Origin: Neisseria perflava
Lineage (GTDB): Bacteria > Pseudomonadota > Gammaproteobacteria > Burkholderiales > Neisseriaceae
NCBI RefSeq assembly: GCF_002863305.2
Contig: NZ_CP136962.1
Span: 930,001-994,000 of the forward strand
Direction of reading: 5' to 3'
Length of the DNA: 64,000 nt
Position 1 is the first letter of the stretch. Each line of letters begins with the position of its first letter. Shown piece by piece: positions 53,988-64,000 of the stretch. A model generated the notes under the pieces. That model was given only the letters and a program-made list of their open reading frames with translations, was not told the origin of the DNA and ran no database searches. The translations under genes and the position numbers were made by a program.

Positions 53988-55679
53988 TTATTCAGCCCAG
54001 TTTTTCTTCTTACTGGTTTTACCAATACCGGGGTTGAAGCTGTTGGTCGGGTCAAGTTTTTTATAGAACTGTTTCAGCTCGGGCTTGGCTTCATACAGAT
54101 GACCGACATTATGCTCGGCAGGATATTGCGCACCGCGTTGGTCAAGCAGATGGAGCATTTCATGTTCCAAAGCCATACAGTCGTTGCCTTTTTTAATGAT
54201 GTAGTCCTGATGGAACACATGACACATAAAATGTCCGTAATACAATTTATGGATGATTTTATTGTCGATTTCAGGCGGCAGTGTTTCAAACCAATCACGA
54301 TCATCACGGCGCAAGGCGATATCGAGTGCAACCAAATCCTCTACTTCATCATCATGTACAGAACGATAACGGATCGCGGCAGAAGCCACAGCAAAGCGAT
54401 GCAGCATGGCCGCCTGCGTTTCTTCGGCATTACATTCGAAGAATGCGCCGCCATGAGTTGCAAAATATTCCTTCAAGAAAGCACGCGCTTCTTCTACGCC
54501 CTCGCCACCCATTTTTAAAATTAGGTGATGTTCATATTTATCCCGATAGTTGCGCATAGATTTCGGCAAGTGATCAGGCAAAATTTTACTGATCAGTTGC
54601 ATGAATTTATCAGAGAAGTGTTTTGGTAAGAAACTTATCTTTTTGCTGAATCTATCCACACGGGCCTTCAGATCAAACAGTTTCGGAAGTTGGTGGGTAC
54701 CGAACGTCTTAATGATATAAAAAGTATCTTTACCATAAACGGCAGCAATATCAAAAGCATGACGATGGATATACTCACCGGAAATAGGCAGGTTTTTAAA
54801 CTCGCTCAAAGCAGCACGACGAATATCGGTCAGCTCATTAATATCATTTGTACCGATATAGAAAACGGCAGTCTGTTTTTCTTGTGGGAACGTATCCAAG
54901 CGTACGGCAAACACCATCAGCTTGCCCGCGCAACCTGATGCTTCGTAGTGACGCGCAGGGTCGGCATTAAAACGGGCGGCAGTCGGTTCATTCACTTGGC
55001 GGACATGATCGCAATAAGCATGGTCATGCCCTTTGCCTGCATTTTGAACAATGTCTTTTTTCTGATAATGGAAACCTTGCAGATTGGTCAGAATTTCTTC
55101 AGGGGTTTCGCCCAAATCAATGCCCAAATGGTTGACCAGCTCCAGCTTACCCTCTTCGTTGATTTGTGCAAACAGGGCCATTTCCGTATAAGCCGGACCA
55201 CGCTGTACCAATGCACCGCCGGAGTTATTACATACGCCACCCAATACAGATGCGCCGATACAGGACGAACCAATTACAGAGTGCGGCTCACGGCCTAAAG
55301 GTTTCAGCAGCAGCTCCAATTGATTCAGGGTAGAACCGGGCAGGCAGACAACCTGTTCGTTATTGTTAATCGGCTGAATGATGTTCAGACGCATGGTATT
55401 TACAATCACGATATCGCGGTCGTAATCATTGCCGTCAGGAGTCGAGCCGCCGGTCAGGCCGGTATTGGCGGCCTGCGTAATCACGATAACATCAGCCTCA
55501 ACACACGCCTGCAAGATTTGCCACATTTCCAACACCGTACCAGGACGGACAACTGCCAGCGCCTTACCTTCGCCAAAACGGTAGCCTTGACGGTATTGTT
55601 CAGTTTTTGCCGGGTCTGTGATGATATATTTTTCGCCGACGGTTTGCGTCAGCCGACTGATTAATTGTGTAGCATTCAT
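53988..55679 (-). CDS. dld: Quinone-dependent D-lactate dehydrogenase
   Basis: Membrane-associated FAD enzyme of 563 aa oxidising D-lactate to pyruvate and feeding electrons to quinone. The FAD-binding PCMH domain has VVRPGTVLEMWQILQAC, TQAANTGLTGGSTPDGNDYDRDIVIVN and GREPHSVIGSSCIGASVLGGVCNNSGGALVQRG (in parts). The C-terminal domain (DKYEHHLILKMGGEGVEEARAFL) and length match E. coli Dld (571 aa). Lactate is a key carbon source for Neisseria, and its pyruvate product feeds the PDH complex at the left of the window. Confidence 0.95.
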   Translation of the reverse strand: MNATQLISRLTQTVGEKYIITDPAKTEQYRQGYRFGEGKALAVVRPGTVLEMWQILQACVEADVIVITQAANTGLTGGSTPDGNDYDRDIVIVNTMRLNIIQPINNNEQVVCLPGSTLNQLELLLKPLGREPHSVIGSSCIGASVLGGVCNNSGGALVQRGPAYTEMALFAQINEEGKLELVNHLGIDLGETPEEILTNLQGFHYQKKDIVQNAGKGHDHAYCDHVRQVNEPTAARFNADPARHYEASGCAGKLMVFAVRLDTFPQEKQTAVFYIGTNDINELTDIRRAALSEFKNLPISGEYIHRHAFDIAAVYGKDTFYIIKTFGTHQLPKLFDLKARVDRFSKKISFLPKHFSDKFMQLISKILPDHLPKSMRNYRDKYEHHLILKMGGEGVEEARAFLKEYFATHGGAFFECNAEETQAAMLHRFAVASAAIRYRSVHDDEVEDLVALDIALRRDDRDWFETLPPEIDNKIIHKLYYGHFMCHVFHQDYIIKKGNDCMALEHEMLHLLDQRGAQYPAEHNVGHLYEAKPELKQFYKKLDPTNSFNPGIGKTSKKKNWAE

Positions 55680-55786
55680 TGCATACTCCTTAAGAAATGA
55701 ATATATTTATTAAATTACAAACATTGTAGTAATCCCTTTTATCAAAGTAAAGGCAAACTCATTTTTAAATTCATCATTCAAATAAA

Positions 55787-55821
55787 CAAAAGGCCGTCTG
55801 AAATTTTCAGACGGCCTTTTG
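55787..55821 (-). terminator. Paired-DUS terminator of pnp
   Basis: Perfect stem CAAAAGGCCGTCTGAAA / TTTTCAGACGGCCTTTTG with almost no loop, 22 nt after the pnp stop. Confidence 0.85.
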
Positions 55822-55842
55822 TTTCAAGCTTGAACAATCAAA

Positions 55843-57963
55843 TTATTCAGCTGCTTTCTCTTCGCGAGCAGGAGCTTCAAGCAAAGCTTTGATAGACAGG
55901 CGTACGCGGCCGCGATCGTCTACTTCCAATGCTTTCACGTTCACAACCTGACCTACTTGCAGGTAGTCGCTGACATTGCGTACGCGCTCGTGGGCGATTT
56001 GGCTGATGTGTACCAAACCGTCTTTACCCGGCATCACGCTGACAATCGCGCCAACGTTGTTGTCGAGGATTTTAACCACAGTACCTTCGTACACTTTGCC
56101 CACTTCCACTTCGGCAGTGATTTCTTCGATGCGTTTTTTCGCCGCATCGCCTGCTTCTTGAGTAGTCGCAGCGATAGTGATGGTACCGTCTTCAGCGATG
56201 TTGATTTCAGTACCGGTTTCAGCAGTAATCGAACGAATGGTTTCGCCGCCTTTACCAATCACATCACGGATTTTGTCTTGGTTAATTTTCATGGTGAACA
56301 AGCGTGGCGCGTGTGCAGACAGCTCTTGTGGACCTGCAACAGCGGCTTTCATCTGATCCAAGATGTGCAAACGTGCTTCTTTGGCTTGAGCCAAAGCGAT
56401 TTGCATGATTTCTTTGGTAATACCTTGGATTTTGATGTCCATTTGCAGCGCGGTCACACCTTCGGTTGTACCAGCTACTTTAAAGTCCATATCGCCCAAG
56501 TGGTCTTCGTCGCCCAAGATGTCGGTCAGGACGGCAAATTTGTTGTTGTCCAAAATCAGGCCCATGGCGATACCGGCAACGTGTGCTTTCAAAGGCACAC
56601 CGGCAGACAACAGGCTCAAGCAGCCGCCGCAGACGGAAGCCATAGAGGAAGAGCCGTTGGATTCGGTAATTTCAGAAACCACGCGCATGGTGTAGCTGAA
56701 ATCTTCAGGTTCTGGCAATACGGCCAACAATGCACGTTTAGCCAAGCGGCCGTGACCGATTTCACGACGCTTTGGCGCGCCTACGCGACCCACTTCGCCG
56801 GTAGAGTATGGAGGGAAGTTGTAGTGCAGCATGAAGCGGTCGGTGTATTCGCCGGAGAGTGCATCAATGATTTGCTCGTCGCGTGAAGTACCCAAAGTGG
56901 CAACCGCCAAAGCTTGGGTTTCGCCACGGGTAAACAGTGCAGAACCGTGAGTGCGCGGCAATACGCCGGTTTGAATGTTCAGCGGACGAACAGTGCGGGT
57001 ATCGCGACCGTCAATACGCGGTTGGCCGTCCAAAATTTGGCTGCGGACAACATCGGCTTCCAAGTGTTTGAAAATGCCTTTGATTTCGTTGGCTGCCAAA
57101 GTGTCGGTTTCTTCGGTAATCAACGCTTCTTTCACGGCATTCCAAGCTTCGTCCAATTTGGCAGAACGCGCTTGTTTTTGACGGATTTTGAACGCTTCTT
57201 TAATGGTTTCACCGGCAATTTCGCGTACTTTTCCAACCAATTCTTCATTGGTTTCAGGTGCTTTCCAATCCCAAACTTCCGGGTTGACTTCGTCGGCAAA
57301 CTCATTGATGGCATTAATGGCCACTTGCATTTGATCGTGACCGTAAACAACCGCACCCAACATTACTTCTTCAGACAAGATGTCTGCTTCGGATTCGACC
57401 ATCAACACGGCTTTAGAAGTACCGGCAACAACCAAGTCCAATTGTGATTTAGCCAATTCGGCTTTAGTCGGGTTCAAAACGTACACGCCGTTTACATAAC
57501 CCACGCGTGCCGCACCAATCGGACCGGCAAACGGTACGCCGCTCAACACCAGCGCAGCAGACGCGCCGAGCATGGCAGGAATGTCGGAATCGATTTCAGG
57601 GTCAACGGAAACCACCATCGCAACGATTTGGATGTCGTGGTAGAAACCTTCAGGGAACAGAGGACGAATCGGACGGTCGATCAGACGGCTGGTCAGGATT
57701 TCTTTTTCGCTTTGTTTGCCTTCGCGTTTGAAGAAACCGCCGGGGATTTTACCTGCTGCATAAGTACGCTCGAGGTAATCGACAGTCAGAGGGAAGAAAT
57801 CTTGGCCTTCTTTCACTTCTTTGTTGGTAGTAACGGCAACCAAAACAACGGTGTCGCCCATGGATACTTTAACGGCAGCGGCGGCTTGGCGAGCGATTTC
57901 GCCGGTTTCCAAAGTAACGGTTTGATTACCGTATTGGAAGGTCTTAACGTGTTTATTGAACAT
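55843..57963 (-). CDS. pnp: Polynucleotide phosphorylase
   Basis: 3'-5' phosphorolytic RNase of 706 aa, part of mRNA turnover. Two RNase PH domains are visible (the first with [27 protein letters not shown] in parts, the second with [26 protein letters not shown] in parts). These are followed by a KH domain ([20 protein letters not shown]) and an S1 domain ([29 protein letters not shown]). ATG 57963 is used, with AAAGGA 6 nt upstream. A single DUS and an AT-rich leader precede it. rpsO is not adjacent. Confidence 0.96.
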   Translation of the reverse strand: MFNKHVKTFQYGNQTVTLETGEIARQAAAAVKVSMGDTVVLVAVTTNKEVKEGQDFFPLTVDYLERTYAAGKIPGGFFKREGKQSEKEILTSRLIDRPIRPLFPEGFYHDIQIVAMVVSVDPEIDSDIPAMLGASAALVLSGVPFAGPIGAARVGYVNGVYVLNPTKAELAKSQLDLVVAGTSKAVLMVESEADILSEEVMLGAVVYGHDQMQVAINAINEFADEVNPEVWDWKAPETNEELVGKVREIAGETIKEAFKIRQKQARSAKLDEAWNAVKEALITEETDTLAANEIKGIFKHLEADVVRSQILDGQPRIDGRDTRTVRPLNIQTGVLPRTHGSALFTRGETQALAVATLGTSRDEQIIDALSGEYTDRFMLHYNFPPYSTGEVGRVGAPKRREIGHGRLAKRALLAVLPEPEDFSYTMRVVSEITESNGSSSMASVCGGCLSLLSAGVPLKAHVAGIAMGLILDNNKFAVLTDILGDEDHLGDMDFKVAGTTEGVTALQMDIKIQGITKEIMQIALAQAKEARLHILDQMKAAVAGPQELSAHAPRLFTMKINQDKIRDVIGKGGETIRSITAETGTEINIAEDGTITIAATTQEAGDAAKKRIEEITAEVEVGKVYEGTVVKILDNNVGAIVSVMPGKDGLVHISQIAHERVRNVSDYLQVGQVVNVKALEVDDRGRVRLSIKALLEAPAREEKAAE

Positions 57964-58150
57964 TGTTATTCCTTTCAAAATACCGCACTGCTAAAACACT
58001 AATAATGCACACTAAAATCCGAATGTGCATAGTTAGGGTTTCAGACCGTGCGGCAGGTTATAAACAAGCTTTCAGACGGCCTTTAAGGCACTGAAAACAA
58101 CTCTCGATTATAAAGGCAACCATCCTTAAAATCCAGTATTTATACAATAA

Positions 58151-58187
58151 AAAGGCCGTCTGAAACATATCTCTTTCAGACGGCCTT
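58151..58187 (-). terminator. Paired-DUS terminator of purC
   Basis: Arms AAAGGCCGTCTGAAA and TTTCAGACGGCCTT lie 12 nt after the purC stop. Confidence 0.8.
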
Positions 58188-58199
58188 CAAACTTAAAAA

Positions 58200-59063
58200 T
58201 CAATCCTGAGTCAGCAAAGTCAATGCTTCCTGATATTTTTCGACTGTTTTTTGAATCACATCGGCAGGCACTTTAGGCGCAGGCGCTTTTTTGTTCCAAC
58301 CGCTTTGCTCCAGCCAGTCGCGGACAAATTGTTTGTCAAAAGACGGTGGATTGGTGCCGACTTTGTATTGGTCTGCAGGCCAAAAACGACTGGAGTCAGG
58401 CGTCAACACTTCATCCATCAAAGTCAGCGTACCTTCTTCATCCAAACCAAATTCAAACTTGGTATCGCAAATAATAATACCGCGAGATTTCGCATATTCG
58501 GCCGCTTCCGTATAAAGCTGAATCGCCTTGGCGCGTACTTCCGCCGCCAGCTCTTTACCAATGATGCGTTCGCATTCTTCAAAGCTGATGTTTTCATCAT
58601 GATCACCAACTGCTGCTTTGGTCGATGGCGTAAAAATCACTTCAGGCAGTTGTTGCGCTTCCTGCATACCTTCAGGCAGTTGAATACCGCAAACAGAGCC
58701 TGTTTTTTGATAATCTTTCCAACCGCTGCCTGCCAGATAACCGCGCACAATAGCCTCTACTTTCACCGGAGTGAGTTTTTTAGCCACAACGGCGCGTTTT
58801 TCTAAAACTTTGGCTTCGTTTTCAGGTAAAACATCGTAAACCGTATGGCCGGTAAAGTGGTTAGGCATGATATGAGCCAGTTTTTTAAACCAAAAATTAG
58901 AAATCTGCGTCAGAATCTCCCCTTTACCCGGAATCGGGTCATCCAAAATCACATCGAATGCAGACAGGCGGTCGGAAGCAACCATCAACATACGTTTATC
59001 GTCAATTTCGTACAAATCGCGTACTTTGCCGGAGTAGATTTTTTTCAAGCTGATTTCAGACAT
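58200..59063 (-). CDS. purC: Phosphoribosylaminoimidazole-succinocarboxamide synthase
   Basis: SAICAR synthetase of 287 aa, de novo purine synthesis. It has [29 protein letters not shown], the ATP-grasp-like core and [18 protein letters not shown]. The length (287 versus 237 in E. coli) places it with the longer purC type found in many beta-proteobacteria and yeast-like forms. It has its own transcription unit with a DUS terminator. Confidence 0.95.
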   Translation of the reverse strand: MSEISLKKIYSGKVRDLYEIDDKRMLMVASDRLSAFDVILDDPIPGKGEILTQISNFWFKKLAHIMPNHFTGHTVYDVLPENEAKVLEKRAVVAKKLTPVKVEAIVRGYLAGSGWKDYQKTGSVCGIQLPEGMQEAQQLPEVIFTPSTKAAVGDHDENISFEECERIIGKELAAEVRAKAIQLYTEAAEYAKSRGIIICDTKFEFGLDEEGTLTLMDEVLTPDSSRFWPADQYKVGTNPPSFDKQFVRDWLEQSGWNKKAPAPKVPADVIQKTVEKYQEALTLLTQD

Positions 59064-59143
59064 TTCAAGTATCTCTTTGGTAGACAGAAGAATGCGATAT
59101 TTTAGCCCAATTTGGAATTTTTCGTCAGATTGTTTACAAAATA

Positions 59144-59184
59144 AAGGCCGTCTGAAACCTTATATTTTGGTTTCAGACGGCCTT
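59144..59184 (-). terminator. Paired-DUS terminator of the RTX gene
   Basis: Arms AAGGCCGTCTGAAACC and GGTTTCAGACGGCCTT lie about 43 nt after the RTX stop, with a 9-nt loop. Confidence 0.8.
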
Positions 59185-59226
59185 AACCGTTGATTTCAGG
59201 GAAGAACCCTGAAAATCACCATCCTA

Positions 59227-60657
59227 TCAGATTACAGAAGCTTGAGTCTGATCTTGGATTTGGTTCACAGCAGACAGAGAGTAGTAGTCGCCGTGGCCGG
59301 TTACTTGGTAAGTGCTACCGTCAGCAAACTTGAAGTTTTCAACTTTGTGATCGTTACCGGTAAACCAGTCATCGATGGTGATGCTGTCGTTAGTACCGAC
59401 AGAAACAGTCAGGTTAGCACCTGATTTGCTCAGCAATACGTCAGAAGCTGCGACGCCTTTACCGAACAACAAGGTGTCATTACCGCTTTCTTCACGGATA
59501 GTGTCGTGACCGTAACCTTTGTCGAAGAAGTAAGTGTCGTTACCGGTACCACCGATCAGGATGTCGTTGCCGACACCGCCGTCGAGGTAGTCGTTACCGT
59601 CTTTACCAACCAGACAGTCGTCGCCGGCCAAACCGTACAGATGGTTGTTGCCGCCGTTACCTTCGATGTTGTTGTTCAAAGAGTTACCGGTACCGTTCAG
59701 GTTTTGCATACCTTGCAAAATCAGGTTTTCAACGTGATCGGTCAGGGTGTAGTCGATAACGGTACGAACAGTATCGATACCGGCATGTGCATTGCCGTAC
59801 TCGATAACTTGGTCGTTGGCATTGTCAACGAAGTAAACGTCGTTACCGTCGCCACCGCGCATGATGTCAGCACCGGAACCACCGTTCAGGTAGTCGTTAC
59901 CGGCACCACCTTGCAGGTAGTCTTTACCTTCTTCACCGTACAGAGAGTCACCGTCGGCATCACCGTAAATGGTGTCGTTACCAGCACCGGCGTAGATTAC
60001 GTCTGTGCCGTTGCCACCGTAGATGATGTCTTCGCAAGCAGTACCATAAATGGTATCTTTAGCATCAGTACCGCGGATAACGTTGCCGTCTTTGCAGTCT
60101 TCAGCTCTGATGACATTACCTGGGTTTTTGTCTTCGTGACCGTATGAGTTGTTTTGGTTATGGTCGTCAACACAGTCTTTGCAGTCTGGCTCTGGCTTAG
60201 GCTCAGGTTTTGGTTCTGGCTTAGGCTCTGGCTTAGGCTCAGGTTTTGGTTCTGGCTTAGGCTCAGGTTTTGGTTGTGGTTTTGGTTCTGGTTGCGGTTC
60301 TGGCTGTGGCTCAGGTTTAGGCTCAGGTTTTGGTTGAGGCTTAGGCTGAGGTTTAGGCTGAGGTTTTGGACATGGGATCGGTTTGATTGGATCGCAGTTG
60401 TAAGGTGGGCAAGCCGGAACACATTTGTAGTTAGGAGTTTTTGCCGGTGGGCAGAAAGCCGCAATAGCAGAAACCAAACCAGTTACCGCATTAACTACTG
60501 ACACGCCGACGCTGGCAATGCTAGCGATGCTGCCGATAGAAACAGAAGATTTCGCTGCAGGAGCGCAGTAGTAAGAAGAGTAGGAAGCCTTAGGCGCAGG
60601 AGCGCAGTAAGAACTAACCAGGGGTCTAGCATAATACCCCCCGTAACAGTATGCCAT
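59227..60657 (-). CDS. RTX calcium-binding protein with Cys/Tyr-rich N-terminus and Pro-Lys-Glu linker
   Basis: Protein of 476 aa. Residues 1-40 are rich in Tyr, Cys and Ala ([19 protein letters not shown]). Residues 39-68 form a hydrophobic, Ser/Ala/Val-rich segment. A Cys-rich patch lies at 69-96, then a linker at 97-158 made of PKPQ, PKPE and PQPE tetrapeptides. Two blocks of RTX calcium-binding nonapeptides follow (about 205-275 and 330-375, GGxGxDxxx). A C-terminal HCBP-related block is present ([22 protein letters not shown]) with a hydrophobic uncleaved end. No N-terminal signal peptide is clear, so type I secretion through its C-terminus is likely. There is no toxin domain as in FrpC. 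ATG 60657 was chosen for its GGGAG. Confidence 0.85.
   Translation of the reverse strand: MAYCYGGYYARPLVSSYCAPAPKASYSSYYCAPAAKSSVSIGSIASIASVGVSVVNAVTGLVSAIAAFCPPAKTPNYKCVPACPPYNCDPIKPIPCPKPQPKPQPKPQPKPEPKPEPQPEPQPEPKPQPKPEPKPEPKPEPKPEPKPEPKPEPKPEPDCKDCVDDHNQNNSYGHEDKNPGNVIRAEDCKDGNVIRGTDAKDTIYGTACEDIIYGGNGTDVIYAGAGNDTIYGDADGDSLYGEEGKDYLQGGAGNDYLNGGSGADIMRGGDGNDVYFVDNANDQVIEYGNAHAGIDTVRTVIDYTLTDHVENLILQGMQNLNGTGNSLNNNIEGNGGNNHLYGLAGDDCLVGKDGNDYLDGGVGNDILIGGTGNDTYFFDKGYGHDTIREESGNDTLLFGKGVAASDVLLSKSGANLTVSVGTNDSITIDDWFTGNDHKVENFKFADGSTYQVTGHGDYYSLSAVNQIQDQTQASVI
60181..60372 (-). repeat. Tandem Pro-Lys/Glu/Gln codon repeats in the RTX gene
   Basis: About 190 bp of degenerate 6-bp and 12-bp units (GGYTYW-type on the plus strand), with a higher-order 18-bp periodicity. 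The units are whole numbers of codons, so length changes from slipped-strand mispairing would stay in frame. Confidence 0.8.
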
Positions 60658-61101
60658 AATAATTACTCCCAAAATAGTTAATAAAGATATCGAGCTAGCG
60701 GAACGAGCAAATCCGCCCTTGCTCAATTATTATTTTAGTAATATTTTTCAAAATATTTACTCAAAAATATCAAACGGTAGAATTTGCCGACAAAAGGACG
60801 GAGTTTCGCCTGTTTTTAAATTCCATTATCCTAGCAACAATAAAAACATTAACATTGATTCACACTCTCTCAAACAGCATAGATCCTTTATCTATCTTAT
60901 TAAAAGCTGAACTTTAACTCTAGTTATAGTAAACAAACATAATACCAATAAGTGGTTATTATTATGGATAGATAATATCGATAATTTGCCCAAATACAGC
61001 CGCCTCTGCATTTTGTTCTACGCCAATAATGTGAATTTGTCGTATTTACACTATAATGACACAAACACCTATTTAACAGCTATCAGAGGAGATACTCAAC
61101 C
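60658..61101. other. Divergent region RTX / rmlD-like gene with palindromes
   Basis: Noncoding and AT-rich. Next to the RTX start is a leader hairpin GAGCAAA / TTGCTC (60705-60724), and an AT-palindrome AGTAATATTTT / AAAATATTTACT at 60735-60759. On the right, TATAAT (61052-61057) probably serves the rmlD-like gene with a leader of about 40 nt. There are no uptake sequences and no gene. Confidence 0.6.
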
Positions 61102-61965
61102 ATGCGTACTTTATTGACCGGAGCCAAAGGCCAGCTTGCCCGTTGTCTGCGCGACCGCCTACCCGAAGATTGGGAACTGATTGCTACCGATTCTACTTCG
61201 CTGGACATTACCGATACCGAAGCCGTGCATCATATGATTAAAAACTTCCAACCAGATGCCATCGTTAATGCCGCAGCTTACACTGCCGTCGATAAAGCAG
61301 AAGAAAACGCAGAGGCTGCTTTTGCCGTCAACGCAACCGCTGTTCACAACCTTGCCGCAGCTGCCCGTGCCGCGCATGCCCGCTTTATCCATATTTCCAC
61401 TGATTATGTATTCGACGGCGAAGGCAAACGCCCTTACCGCGAAACCGACTACACTAATCCGCGCAGCACTTACGGTCAATCCAAAGTCGCAGGCGAGCTT
61501 TTGGCTTTAGCCGCGCATCCTGAAAGCACTATTATCCGTACTTCATGGCTGTTTAGCGAATACGGCAGCAATTTCGTCAAAACCATGTTGCGCCTTGCCA
61601 AAGAACGCGATTCCCTCTCCGTCGTTCACGACCAAACCGGCTGTCCGACTTATGCAGGCGATTTGGCACACGCTATTATCGAATTATTACAACAACCCAC
61701 CTCCCCACGCGGCATCTTCCATTACTGTGGTAATAAATCGGCAACATGGTACGAATTTACCAAAGCCATCTTTCAGACAGCCCACCAATTAGACGACAGC
61801 TTCCGCATTCCGGAACTGAACGCGATTACTACCGATCAATATCCACTGCCCGCTCCACGTCCGGCATACAGCATCATGGATTGCTCACGCCTAGAGACCG
61901 AATTTGGTATCAAACCGTCCGACTGGCAAAAAGCCCTGCGCGAAATTCTCCGCAAAATCGACTGA
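61102..61965 (+). CDS. rfbD: dTDP-4-dehydrorhamnose reductase-type SDR
   Basis: NAD(P)H-dependent reductase of 287 aa, by family making dTDP-L-rhamnose for surface polysaccharides. The N-terminal LLTGAKGQLARCLRDRL is a Rossmann motif. The catalytic YGQSK with STDYVFDGEGKRPYRETD (in parts) and SWLFSEYGSNFVKTMLRLA are RmlD marks. rfbA, rfbB and rfbC are not adjacent in this window. GAGGAGA lies about 9 nt before ATG 61102. Confidence 0.9.
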   Translation: MRTLLTGAKGQLARCLRDRLPEDWELIATDSTSLDITDTEAVHHMIKNFQPDAIVNAAAYTAVDKAEENAEAAFAVNATAVHNLAAAARAAHARFIHISTDYVFDGEGKRPYRETDYTNPRSTYGQSKVAGELLALAAHPESTIIRTSWLFSEYGSNFVKTMLRLAKERDSLSVVHDQTGCPTYAGDLAHAIIELLQQPTSPRGIFHYCGNKSATWYEFTKAIFQTAHQLDDSFRIPELNAITTDQYPLPAPRPAYSIMDCSRLETEFGIKPSDWQKALREILRKID

Positions 61966-61985
61966 TAAGCTGATTCATCTATATC

Positions 61986-62018
61986 AAGGCCGTCTGAAAA
62001 CATATTTTCAGACGGCCT
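61986..62018 (+). terminator. Paired-DUS terminator after the rfbD-like gene
   Basis: Arms AAGGCCGTCTGAAAA and TTTTCAGACGGCCT with a 4-nt loop, 20 nt after the stop. Confidence 0.85.
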
Positions 62019-62115
62019 CTTTGTTTCTTTTATATCAAATGCTTTATCTATCCAGTCTGTCATTTGAAAAGTGCTACAATAGCCGTTTATTTTATTTTTC
62101 AGACGGCCTGACAAT

Positions 62116-64000
62116 ATGTGCAACCATCATCACAAACATTCACACGATAATGACACCATCCGCATCCGTGGCGCGCGTACACATAATTTGAAAAATGTCG
62201 ATTTAGACATTCCGCGCCACAAACTCGTGGTGGTAACAGGATTGTCAGGCAGCGGCAAATCATCGCTGGCGTTTGATACGCTGTATGCCGAAGGCCAACG
62301 TCGTTATGTCGAAAGCCTTTCCGCCTATGCCCGTCAATTTTTGCAGATGATGGACAAACCCGACGTAGATTTGATCGAAGGTCTGTCTCCCGCGATTTCC
62401 ATCGAGCAGAAATCCACCAGCCACAACCCGCGCTCCACCGTCGGTACGGTAACAGAAATCCACGACTACCTGCGTCTTTTGTACGCACGCGTCGGCACAC
62501 CCTACTGCCCCGAACACAATCTGCCGCTGTCGAGCCAAACCGTATCTCAGATGGTCGATGCCGTCTTGAAGCTGCCGGAAGACACGCGCGTGATGATTCT
62601 TGCGCCGGCGGTGCGCGAGCGTAAGGGCGAGTTTGTCGATTTCTTTGCCGACTTGCAGGCGCAAGGTTTTGCGCGTGTGCGCGTGGACGGCGAGGTCTAT
62701 CAGCTTGACGAAGTGCCGAAGCTGGAAAAAAACATCAAACACAATATCGACGTCGTCATCGACCGCGTGAAAGTAAAAGCCGACATTAAACAACGGCTGG
62801 CGGAAAGTTTTGAAACCGCATTGCGCCACGGAAACGAACGCGCGCTGGCAATGGAGATGGACAGCAGCGAAGAGCATTGGTTTTCCGCGCGTTTCGCCTG
62901 CCCCGTGTGTTCGTACAGCCTGCCCGAATTAGAGCCGCGCCTGTTTTCCTTCAACAACCCTATGGGTTCTTGCCCGACTTGCGACGGCTTGGGTAATACT
63001 AACTTCTTCGATCCCGAAAAAGTGGTCGCCCATCCTGAATTATCCTTAGCCGCAGGCGCGATTGACGGCTGGGATAAGCGCAACCAATTCTATTTCCAAA
63101 TGATTCAATCGTTAGCACGCCATTATGAGTTTGATGTGGATGCAGCATGGGAAACCCTACCTGAAAAAGTCAAAAAAGTTGTCTTGCACGGCTCGGGCAA
63201 AGAAGTCATTGATTTCACTTACCTGTCCGAACGCGGCACCACCTTCAACCGCAGCCATGCCTTTGAAGGCATCATTCCCAATCTCGAACGCCGCTACCGC
63301 GAAACCGATAGCGAAACCGTGCGCGAAAAACTGCGTGAATACCAAAACCACCGCGCCTGCCCAAGCTGCGGCGGCGCACGTTTGCGCAAAGAAGCCCGCT
63401 ACGTTTACGTCAGCGGCGAACCTTTGCACGAAGTCTCCGCCTGGCCGCTGACCAAAACCCACCAATTCTTTGAAACACTGGATTTGGACGGCAATAAAAA
63501 ACAAATCGCCGAAAAAATCCTCAAAGAAATCACCGAGCGGCTCGGCTTCCTGATTAACGTCGGGCTGGATTACCTGAATCTCTCCCGCTCCGCCGAAACC
63601 CTATCCGGCGGCGAAGCCCAGCGCATCCGCCTCGCCAGCCAAATCGGCAGCGGCCTGACCGGCGTGATGTACGTATTAGACGAACCCTCCATCGGCCTGC
63701 ACCAGCGCGACAACGACCGCCTGCTCGCCACCCTCAAACGCCTGCGCGACTTGGGCAACAGCGTGATTGTGGTCGAACACGACGAAGACGCCATCCGCGA
63801 AGCCGATTTCGTAGTCGATATGGGCCCCGGCGCGGGCGAACACGGCGGCAACGTACTGATTGCCGACACGCCTGAAAACGTCGCCAAATGCGAAAACTCC
63901 GTTACCGGACAATACCTCAGCGGCAAAAAATCCATTGCCGTGCCGTCTGAACGCACGCCCGTCAATCCCGACCGAATGTTCGTCCTCAAAGGTGCGCGCG
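62116..64000 (+). CDS. uvrA: Excinuclease ABC subunit A (partial, 3' end beyond window)
   Basis: DNA damage-recognition ATPase of nucleotide excision repair; 628 codons are inside the window and the frame is open at the right edge. It begins with a His-rich [13 protein letters not shown] before [19 protein letters not shown]. It shows Walker [28 protein letters not shown] (in parts), zinc-finger cysteines (CPVCSYSL and [12 protein letters not shown]), the ABC signature [16 protein letters not shown] and [11 protein letters not shown]. The ATG at 62116 was chosen because the family sequence begins soon after; a single DUS lies immediately upstream (62099-62110) in the leader. Confidence 0.95.
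   Translation, partial: MCNHHHKHSHDNDTIRIRGARTHNLKNVDLDIPRHKLVVVTGLSGSGKSSLAFDTLYAEGQRRYVESLSAYARQFLQMMDKPDVDLIEGLSPAISIEQKSTSHNPRSTVGTVTEIHDYLRLLYARVGTPYCPEHNLPLSSQTVSQMVDAVLKLPEDTRVMILAPAVRERKGEFVDFFADLQAQGFARVRVDGEVYQLDEVPKLEKNIKHNIDVVIDRVKVKADIKQRLAESFETALRHGNERALAMEMDSSEEHWFSARFACPVCSYSLPELEPRLFSFNNPMGSCPTCDGLGNTNFFDPEKVVAHPELSLAAGAIDGWDKRNQFYFQMIQSLARHYEFDVDAAWETLPEKVKKVVLHGSGKEVIDFTYLSERGTTFNRSHAFEGIIPNLERRYRETDSETVREKLREYQNHRACPSCGGARLRKEARYVYVSGEPLHEVSAWPLTKTHQFFETLDLDGNKKQIAEKILKEITERLGFLINVGLDYLNLSRSAETLSGGEAQRIRLASQIGSGLTGVMYVLDEPSIGLHQRDNDRLLATLKRLRDLGNSVIVVEHDEDAIREADFVVDMGPGAGEHGGNVLIADTPENVAKCENSVTGQYLSGKKSIAVPSERTPVNPDRMFVLKGAR

Noticed and set aside
60181..60372. CRISPR-like array
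   Set aside because: The units are short, degenerate, without spacers and lie inside a coding frame.
60149..60501. Plus-strand frames across the RTX linker with Gly/Ser- or Leu/Trp-rich products
   Set aside because: They are mirror images of the Pro-Lys-Glu repeat on the other strand.

Overview
The window is a stretch of Neisseria chromosome. Dozens of copies of the 12-bp DNA uptake sequence are present. Most are in the AGGCCGTCTGAA dialect and a minority are ATGCCGTCTGAA, and many are paired head-to-head as transcription terminators. Gene content and order (aceE-aceF-lpdA next to glnB, lon, ybeD-lipB-lipA, rnr, dnaQ-ispD-ispF-rpiA, pnp, purC, uvrA) are also neisserial. The AG dialect points to a commensal of the N. 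subflava/N. flavescens type rather than N. meningitidis or N. gonorrhoeae. This species call is an inference.

Layout. 1-4.8 kb: end of aceE, then aceF, lpdA and the PII gene glnB. 5.2-8.3 kb: mpl, a DUF1287 exported protein and an AT-rich PAP2-like membrane protein. 8.4-14 kb (minus strand): feoA-feoB plus a 42-residue Cys-rich Feo partner, HU and Lon, with a candidate heat-shock promoter before lon. 14.2-16.2 kb: lipoate genes ybeD-lipB-lipA. 16.2-17.6 kb: an AT-rich island with an orphan SUKH-like immunity gene. 17.6-23 kb: hemB, a lipoprotein, an operon of ybaK, a degenerate J-domain membrane protein and a DMT transporter, then ridA and ttcA. 23.1-28 kb: a GC-rich locus of TetR regulator, TonB-dependent receptor, small protein and MFS transporter, probably xenosiderophore uptake. 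28-46 kb: mostly minus-strand housekeeping genes (yecA, an rRNA methyltransferase, rpoE-rseA, tilS, accA, a porin-like protein, recD, lolC-lolD, recR, ppiD, rnr).

46.1-46.5 kb: two nearly identical tRNA-Leu(CAG) genes and tRNA-Ser(GGA) behind a strong promoter. 46.7-50.1 kb: a nuclease gene and the rpiA/isp/dnaQ cluster. 50.2-52.6 kb: a candidate Fur-controlled HugZ-like gene, rsuA, and a long intergenic region with a candidate small RNA. 52.6-59 kb: NSS symporter, D-lactate dehydrogenase, PNPase and purC. 59.2-60.7 kb: an unusual small RTX calcium-binding protein with a Pro-Lys-Glu linker. 61-64 kb: an rfbD/rmlD-type reductase gene and the first two thirds of uvrA.

How they work together. 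LipB and LipA make the lipoyl cofactor used by the lipoyl domains of AceF and LpdA. Feo, the HugZ-like gene and the TonB-receptor locus form an iron/heme theme. RpoE/RseA, Lon, Hsp15, PpiD, YbaK and LolCD serve envelope and protein quality control. No prophage, transposase, CRISPR array or secretion-system cluster is visible. The best candidates for little-described biology are the RTX protein, the small RNA, the orphan immunity island, the siderophore-type locus and the J-like protein with NPD in place of HPD.
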